Below the pieces are notes generated by a model, which saw only the letters and a list, made by a program, of their open reading frames with translations, had not been told where the DNA came from and did no database searches. Shown in pieces: positions 58,890 to 64,000 of a stretch of 64,000 bases of DNA; within the stretch, counting starts at the first letter, position 1, and the number at the start of each line of letters is the position of its first letter. The position numbers and the translations under genes are program-made. This DNA comes from CAZHAX01 sp964530325 (GTDB lineage: Bacteria; Chloroflexota; Anaerolineae; B4-G1): positions 1 through 64,000 of the forward strand of contig CAZHAX010000002.1 in the NCBI GenBank assembly GCA_964530325.1, written 5' to 3'.

Positions 58890-60071
58890 ATGCAGAGCTT
58901 CGGGCCGTTCCTGCTGCTCCTCCTGCTCATTGCGGTCCTGCTGCGTGCCGATTCCTTCGTCCTCGTTGCCTATGTTCTGCTTGGAGCCTACCTACTCTCT
59001 GACATGTGGACCCGCCATCTAATCGGGCGGCTGCACGTCCGGCGCACCTTCACCGATCGAGCCTTCCGCGGCGAACGGATTGCCGTGGAGGTGGAGATCG
59101 ACAACAGCAGCTGGTTGCCGGTGCCCTGGCTGGAGATTGGCGAATCGCTGCCGGTCGGCCTGGCTAACCCGCCGTTTCGGCGTGCCGCCATGGGCATTGG
59201 GCCCCGGGGAAAGAGGCATCTGCGCTACGTGCTGGCCTGTCAGCGTCGAGGATATTACAGCATCGGCCCCGCCGTGCTGCGGACGGGCGGATTGCTGGGT
59301 ATCAGGCCCGTCAGCCGCAAGGTGACGCCGGCCGACCACCTGATAGTCTATCCCGAGGTCGTCAGCCTGGGCCAGCTCGGTCTGCCCACCCGCTCGCCGC
59401 TAGTCGTATCTGCCGCTCAGGTTTCACTCTTCGAAGACCCGGCCCGGGTGATGGGTGTGCGGGACTACCAGGTGGGCGATTCGCCACGGCGGATGCATTG
59501 GACGGCGACGGCCCGAGTGGGCAAGCTGCTCGTACGGCGGTATCAGCCTGGCAGCGCTCGGGAGACGCTTGTCTGCCTGGATCTGGATCGGGAGAGCTAC
59601 AGCCTGGGCCAGCCGTACGACTCCGCGGAACTGGCGATCGTCGTCGCCGCCTCGATCGCTAATCACACTGCTGTTCGCGAGCGGCTGCCAGTCGGCCTGG
59701 CGACGGAGGCCTTCGACCCGGAGCTGGGCCGGAATGCCCGCTTCCTCATCCCGCCTGGGTCTGGCCAGGCCCATCTGATACGACTGATGGAGGTGCTGGC
59801 CAGGGTGCAGATGTCCTCCTCGGCCCCGTTCCAGGAGCTGCTGCTACGGGAGACGCTTCGGCTGTCCTGGGGAAGCACGCTGGTGGCGATCACTGGCAGT
59901 GAGAGCGAGCCGCTTCTCGAGGAGATCTTCAGAATCAGGAGTTCCGGCTTCGCCGTGGCCCTGGTCCTGGTTGGGCCTGGGCGCAGTTCGTCTGCATTGC
60001 GGAGGGGGGCGACGGGTGTTGGTCTGGCCGTGCACCGCGTGTGGCGGAAGAGAGACCTGGAAGCCTGGTGA
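58890..60071 (+). CDS. DUF58-domain protein (MoxR partner)
   Basis: A 393-aa protein with two N-terminal helices (FGPFLLLLLLIAVLLRADSFVLVAYVLLGAYLL) and a cytoplasmic or extracytoplasmic beta-rich part. The DUF58 signature is ARVMGVRDYQVGDSPRRMHWTATARVGKLLVRRYQPGSARETLVCLDL, ending in a VWA-like fold. DUF58 proteins work with MoxR ATPases in assembling cofactor proteins. It begins 11 bp after moxR and overlaps the next gene by 4 bp (GTGA). Confidence 0.9.
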   Translation: MQSFGPFLLLLLLIAVLLRADSFVLVAYVLLGAYLLSDMWTRHLIGRLHVRRTFTDRAFRGERIAVEVEIDNSSWLPVPWLEIGESLPVGLANPPFRRAAMGIGPRGKRHLRYVLACQRRGYYSIGPAVLRTGGLLGIRPVSRKVTPADHLIVYPEVVSLGQLGLPTRSPLVVSAAQVSLFEDPARVMGVRDYQVGDSPRRMHWTATARVGKLLVRRYQPGSARETLVCLDLDRESYSLGQPYDSAELAIVVAASIANHTAVRERLPVGLATEAFDPELGRNARFLIPPGSGQAHLIRLMEVLARVQMSSSAPFQELLLRETLRLSWGSTLVAITGSESEPLLEEIFRIRSSGFAVALVLVGPGRSSSALRRGATGVGLAVHRVWRKRDLEAW

Positions 60072-61654
60072 CGGAGTCTGAAGGCTGGACGGGAAGGGTG
60101 TTCCGGCCCCTGGTCGTAGGGGCGATGGTTGCCTGCCTGGCGTTGGCAAGCGCCGGCCTGCTCGCTCTCGGCGGAGTATGGCTGAGTACAGCCGCCCTGG
60201 TGCTGATACCGCTGCTGGCAGCGCTGGAGAGCGCCAGCACGCGCCGCCTGATCAAGGCACGATTGCTCTGGCGCCTGGGCGCAGGCAGGACGCGGGCGCT
60301 CGAGATCGTACTCCTGTTCATCATGGCCCGTCTGGTGAGCTATCTGGGGTATTCCTGGGCCGATATCGTGGCCGAGGCGCGGCTTTGGCCGGTCGATCCA
60401 CTGGCAATGGCAGGGCCGGTGCAGGTGGCGGCGTTCGGCACAGCTCTGCTGGCGTGGTGGGCGGTGAATGCCACGGAGCGCGACTTCGAGCGTATCGGCG
60501 GCCTGCCCGATTCCGACCGCCGCGGGCGCAGCCGGGACTATGTGCCCCCGCGGGCGACGGTGACTGCCCGCATCTTCGTCGGAGGCGCGCTGCTGCTCAT
60601 CCTGACGGCTTTCCCCTACGCCAGTTTGGTGGCCGGCAGCGGCTTCTACACCATATCGAGGCCCCTGCCGCTGTACCTGGCAGCCTACTTCGTGCTCGGT
60701 CTAGCTCTGCTGGCACTCGTGCAGCATGCGGAGCTCCAACACTGGTGGAGGGCGAGCGGCGTCCGGGTCAGCCTCGGCCTGGCCGGGAGGTGGGCTCGCT
60801 ACAGCCTGGCCATCGTCGCCCTGGCGACGCTTGTCGCCCTCGTTCTGCCGACGGACTACTCCTTGGGCTTGTTTGACCTTGCCTCTAGAGCGCTCTATCC
60901 GCTGGTCGTCGCGGCCTCCTACGTAGCCTACGGGATCCTCGTCGCGGCGTTCTTCATCATCGCGTTGTTGGGGAGGCTAACCGCTCTTCTGCTGGGGAAC
61001 GGGCCCGCGCCGATGGCAGGGCCGCCCGCTGAGCCGCCGGTGGTAGAGCCGATCGCTCCGCTGCCGAACTGGCTGGATATCCTCCGATCGGTTGTCTTCT
61101 GGGCAGCCACGGTAGCTGGCGCGGTATACGTGGTCCGCAGTTACCTTCGCGATCATCCAGCCGTGTTGCGCTCGCTATCCAGGATAGGATGGGTCCGCGG
61201 CCTGCTAGATGGCCTGGCCAGGCTTTGGGGGCAGGCCGCGCGGGCCGCTGCCGCCGCCCGGGAGCTCGTCTCGCACCCAAGCCTGCGCCGGCGCCGGCGC
61301 GGGTCGCGTGCGCGTAGACGTCTCCGCCTTCTTAGGCCGGGCTCGCTTCCACCTCGTGAACGGATCTGGTACTACTACGGGAGCCTCCTGCGGCGTGCAG
61401 CCCGATCGGGGTTGCCCAGAGGCGGCAGCCAGACCCCCTTCGAGTACGAGGCGGCAGCCTGGCCTGCGCTGGCTGGGGCCAGGGATGACATGCGGCTTCT
61501 GACTCAGGCCTACGTGGAGGCACGCTACAGCGCCCACGCGATAACGCCGGAAAGGGCCCAAGAGGCACGCGCCCAGCTGAGCCGCCTGATGGCGGCGCTC
61601 AGGTCGGCGGACGTGGGACGCAAGAGCAAAGGCGAGGCGGCGACGTCGCCCTGA
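60068..61654 (+). CDS. DUF4129-domain membrane protein (TgpA-like, transglutaminase domain absent)
   Basis: A 528-aa protein. About eight or nine helices (LVVGAMVACLALASAGLLALGGVWL onward) span roughly residues 15-330. A last helix (SVVFWAATVAGAVYVVRSYL) and a basic cytoplasmic tail precede a C-terminal DUF4129 (IWYYYGSLLRRAARSGLPRGGSQTPFEYEAAAW, DMRLLTQAYVEARYSAHAI). TgpA proteins in MoxR-DUF58 clusters normally have a catalytic transglutaminase domain between these parts; it is missing here, so this is a non-catalytic variant. Its GTG start overlaps the previous stop, confirming an operon. Confidence 0.82.
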   Translation: MTESEGWTGRVFRPLVVGAMVACLALASAGLLALGGVWLSTAALVLIPLLAALESASTRRLIKARLLWRLGAGRTRALEIVLLFIMARLVSYLGYSWADIVAEARLWPVDPLAMAGPVQVAAFGTALLAWWAVNATERDFERIGGLPDSDRRGRSRDYVPPRATVTARIFVGGALLLILTAFPYASLVAGSGFYTISRPLPLYLAAYFVLGLALLALVQHAELQHWWRASGVRVSLGLAGRWARYSLAIVALATLVALVLPTDYSLGLFDLASRALYPLVVAASYVAYGILVAAFFIIALLGRLTALLLGNGPAPMAGPPAEPPVVEPIAPLPNWLDILRSVVFWAATVAGAVYVVRSYLRDHPAVLRSLSRIGWVRGLLDGLARLWGQAARAAAAARELVSHPSLRRRRRGSRARRRLRLLRPGSLPPRERIWYYYGSLLRRAARSGLPRGGSQTPFEYEAAAWPALAGARDDMRLLTQAYVEARYSAHAITPERAQEARAQLSRLMAALRSADVGRKSKGEAATSP

Positions 61655-61859
61655 GATAGCCGGGTCTCCGGTCCCGGAGCTGGGGTCGCCCCGGTTGTCT
61701 CGGTTTCTAGATTGTGCTTCCAGTCGCCGCGCCTAGCAGCAACCCTCTGCGAGCGCTGCTCCGTCTCGGGTGGGCCTTCTGCAACAGGCTGCGCCAGCCC
61801 GCCCGGCTCTCGCGCGTGGGCGGCGCCGTGCTGGCCCACTCGCAGTCTCGCGCCTTTCC

Positions 61860-61888
61860 TTGACGCCTCATCCCCTTGCCTGTAGAAT
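61860..61888 (+). promoter_or_regulatory. Promoter giving a leaderless transcript of the SAM hydroxide adenosyltransferase gene
   Basis: TTGACG (61860-61865), a 17-bp spacer and TAGAAT (61883-61888) are close to consensus. The predicted start (about 61895) is within 2-3 nt of the ATG at 61897. Together with no ribosome-binding site there, it indicates a leaderless mRNA. Confidence 0.6.
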
Positions 61889-61896
61889 ACGCGCGT

Positions 61897-62745
61897 ATGG
61901 GGCGGCCACCTGTTGTCACCTTGACGACCGACTTCGGGATGGCCGACGGCTATGTGGCGGCGATGAAGGGGGTCATTCTCCGTATCGCCCCGGAAGCGCA
62001 CCTGATCGATATCTCGCACGAGATTGAGCCCCACCGCGTGCGAGTTGCAGCTTTCGTGCTCTACGCTGCCTACTCGTACTTCCCCGACCACACAATTCAC
62101 ATCGTGGTCGTAGACCCCGGGGTGGGCGGTGACAGGCGGGCTATCGCCTTCGGCACGCCCGCGGGCAGTTTTGTTGGTCCGGACAACGGCGTCTTCACCT
62201 ACATAATGGCACGGGAGGAGATTCAGCAGCTGGTCGAGTTGCGAGAGCCAGGCTACCGGCTCGATCCGCTGAGCGGCACGTTCCATGGCCGAGACCTCTT
62301 CGCGCCAGCTGCCGCCCATCTGGCCACAGGCACGCCACTGGGCGACCTGGGTCCTTCAGTCGACGATCCCGTTACTCTCGCACTACCGCTATTGGAGGTC
62401 GGCCCGGCGTCGCTGAAGGGGGAGGTGATGCACGTCGATCGCTTCGGCAACGCGATAACGAGCATCGGCCGGCTGGCATGGCGCGGCGCGGAGCTGGTGC
62501 TCGATCCGGCCTTCGGGCGGGGCGGGCCGTCGGGAGGAGCGGCCTTCTCCGCTCAGGGCGCCGTGACGGACGCTGCGGGCTGGGAGATCACCGGCATCTG
62601 CCGTACGTATGCTGAGGCAGACCGGGACCAAGTGCTGGCCCTGGTCGGCAGCGGGGGATATCTGGAGATCGCCATGCGTGAAGGGAGCGCCGCCCGGGAG
62701 TTACGTTTGAGTGCTGGAGCTCCCGTGGTGGTTCGCTATTCATAG
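61897..62745 (+). CDS. SAM hydroxide adenosyltransferase (DUF62, chlorinase/fluorinase family)
   Basis: A 282-aa enzyme that hydrolyses S-adenosylmethionine to adenosine and methionine using hydroxide. Motifs: [37 protein letters not shown] (Asp and Arg of the catalytic set), [28 protein letters not shown] (His). These are the DUF62 catalytic residues. Nothing indicates halide use: the halogenase loop insert is absent. The ATG at 61897 lies directly at the predicted transcription start. murA follows 40 bp later. Confidence 0.9.
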   Translation: MGRPPVVTLTTDFGMADGYVAAMKGVILRIAPEAHLIDISHEIEPHRVRVAAFVLYAAYSYFPDHTIHIVVVDPGVGGDRRAIAFGTPAGSFVGPDNGVFTYIMAREEIQQLVELREPGYRLDPLSGTFHGRDLFAPAAAHLATGTPLGDLGPSVDDPVTLALPLLEVGPASLKGEVMHVDRFGNAITSIGRLAWRGAELVLDPAFGRGGPSGGAAFSAQGAVTDAAGWEITGICRTYAEADRDQVLALVGSGGYLEIAMREGSAARELRLSAGAPVVVRYS

Positions 62746-62785
62746 GCAGTCTGGAGCCGTGCTCCGGATCTGTTGGAGGGCTGCG

Positions 62786-64000
62786 ATGGAAGGATTCGCA
62801 ATCGAAGGTGGGCATCCTCTCTCTGGTACGATCGTACCGAGCGGGAACAAGAACGCTGCCCTGCCGCTGCTGGCGGCCTGCCTGCTCACGGACGAGCCGG
62901 TGACGCTGCACAACGTCCCCGCCGTGGGTGATGCGGAGACGATGGGCGAGCTGCTAGCCCACGTCGGGGCTTCAGTGGAGAAACGGGATGCGAACACCTG
63001 GCGCGTGACTGCGGCGAAGATCTGCACTACCGACCTTCCGGCGGAGCTATTTGGCAGCATCAGGGGCTCGATCACTCTCGCCGGACCTATGCTGGCCCGG
63101 GCGGGTTCGGTGCGGGTGCCCCGCCCAGGCGGCGATGTGATCGGCCGGCGCCGGGTGGACACGCACTTTCTGGCCCTCAGCGGGCTTGGGGCGGAGATGG
63201 ACGATGGTTCCACTTTCCGCCTGCGGGGCAAGCGGCTGCGCGGCGCCGACGTCCTCCTCGACGAGGCGAGTGTGACCGCCACAGAGAACGCGATAATGGC
63301 CGCCGTGTTGGCCGAAGGTACCACTACCCTGCGCAATGCCGCCTCTGAGCCGCACGTGCAGGATCTCTGCCACCTGCTCTGCTCGATGGGTGCCAAGATA
63401 GGTGGTATTGGCTCGAACACGCTGACCATACACGGAGTCGATCAGCTCAAGGGGTGCGAGTATACGCTTGGACCCGACTACATGGAGGTTGGCAGCTACA
63501 TCGCTCTGGCAGCGGTGACCGGAGGGGAGCTCCTGATCAAGGGCGCGGCGCCGCAGCAGCTATCGATGGTTAGTATCGTCTTCGAGCGCCTGGGCGTGCG
63601 CTTCGAAGCGCGCGGGCAGGATGTCTTCGTTCCCACGGAGCAGCCCCTGGAGATTGTCCCTGATATCGGAGGGGCGATCCCATCCATATACGATGCCCCT
63701 TGGCCCGCCTTTCCTGCCGACCTGATGAGCATCGCCATTGTCGTCGCCACGCAGTCTTCTGGGACGGTCCTCTTCCACGAGAAGATGTTCGAGAGCCGTC
63801 TCTTCTGGGTCGACAAGCTGATCTCGATGGGTGCGCGAGTGATCCTATGCGACCCGCACCGCTGCGTGGTGCAGGGGCCGTCGCCGCTTCACGGCGACGA
63901 GGTGGATAGCCCGGACATCCGGGCCGGGATGGCGCTGCTCATCGCCGCGCTGTGCGCCGACGGCAGGAGCGTCATCCGGAACATCCGGCAGATCGACCGC
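62786..64000 (+). CDS. murA: UDP-N-acetylglucosamine 1-carboxyvinyltransferase MurA (partial), Asp at the active-site Cys position
   Basis: The first 405 codons of MurA, which transfers enolpyruvate to UDP-GlcNAc in the first committed step of peptidoglycan synthesis. The gene runs past the window end. Conserved: [16 protein letters not shown] (catalytic Lys region), [77 protein letters not shown]. The loop that carries the fosfomycin-reactive Cys reads RPGGDVIG with Asp117 in its place. Cys-to-Asp MurA enzymes, as in mycobacteria, are active but not alkylated by fosfomycin. ATG at 62786 with GGAGGG upstream. Confidence 0.95.
   Translation, partial: MEGFAIEGGHPLSGTIVPSGNKNAALPLLAACLLTDEPVTLHNVPAVGDAETMGELLAHVGASVEKRDANTWRVTAAKICTTDLPAELFGSIRGSITLAGPMLARAGSVRVPRPGGDVIGRRRVDTHFLALSGLGAEMDDGSTFRLRGKRLRGADVLLDEASVTATENAIMAAVLAEGTTTLRNAASEPHVQDLCHLLCSMGAKIGGIGSNTLTIHGVDQLKGCEYTLGPDYMEVGSYIALAAVTGGELLIKGAAPQQLSMVSIVFERLGVRFEARGQDVFVPTEQPLEIVPDIGGAIPSIYDAPWPAFPADLMSIAIVVATQSSGTVLFHEKMFESRLFWVDKLISMGARVILCDPHRCVVQGPSPLHGDEVDSPDIRAGMALLIAALCADGRSVIRNIRQIDR

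Noticed and set aside
61897..62745. Fluorinase or chlorinase
   Set aside because: The sequence has the Asp-Arg-His set of the hydroxide adenosyltransferases and no halogenase-type loop insertion.
1..64000. CRISPR array, IS element, rRNA operon
   Set aside because: No regularly spaced repeats with unique spacers, no transposase-like protein with terminal repeats, and no rRNA-like sequence was seen on reading.

Overview
The window is a high-GC, gene-dense stretch of a bacterial chromosome that most resembles Chloroflexota (Anaerolineae-like). I infer this from several things: histidine kinases with LacI-type ligand domains, many secreted DUF11-like giants and lipoproteins without outer-membrane genes, an LPxTG-type anchored protein, a decaprenyl-phosphate phosphoribosyltransferase homologue, and a MurA whose active-site Cys is Asp. 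No rRNA, tRNA, CRISPR array, IS transposase or phage gene was recognised. Taxonomy is an inference and no search was run.

Layout. 1-6 kb (minus strand): a small excisionase/BldC-like HTH gene with its own iteron operator, a secreted nucleoside hydrolase, and folC-lon. 6-13 kb (plus): a lipoprotein, a phosphonate-type ABC transporter (phnD, phnC, and an enlarged phnE), two family-2 glycosyltransferases and an HNH endonuclease. 13.9-24.7 kb (minus): a seven-gene two-component operon. It is headed by an HTH/pseudo-receiver protein, followed by three phytochrome-type histidine kinases (two with LacI-like cytoplasmic ligand domains, one membrane-bound), two Rcp1-like single-domain regulators and a multi-receiver hybrid kinase. 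25-28 kb: uvrB under an apparent LexA box, then two lipoproteins. 28.5-36 kb (minus): a UroD/MetE-fold protein, an LPxTG protein, a 1468-aa secreted protein and a UbiA-family prenyltransferase. 36-50 kb (plus): tlyA plus kinase, sugar ABC permeases, a PIG-V-like glycosyltransferase, lepA, a peptide-binding lipoprotein, a kinase/OmpR-type regulator pair, a small ORF and a globin-fold-like protein. 50-55 kb (minus): a giant subtilisin. 55-64 kb: a methyltransferase, a quinate-dehydrogenase-like protein, a membrane HgcA-like/ferredoxin fusion, a MoxR-DUF58-DUF4129 set, a SAM hydroxide adenosyltransferase and the start of murA.

Most notable. (1) A single 365-aa protein (56752-57849) joins an HgcA-like corrinoid domain with the NVWCAA cap-helix motif, membrane helices and an HgcB-like 2x[4Fe-4S] ferredoxin. 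(2) Two distant promoters, one driving the 11-kb sensor operon and one downstream of the OmpR-type regulator gene, share the same architecture: GTAAC-N6-GTAAC, 33 bp, then an extended -10. This suggests one response regulator controls a second signalling operon. (3) Both small BldC/excisionase-like HTH genes have several head-to-tail 10-bp repeats at their own transcription start, as expected for cooperative MerR/BldC-type autoregulation. (4) Several genes appear to be transcribed leaderless or nearly so.
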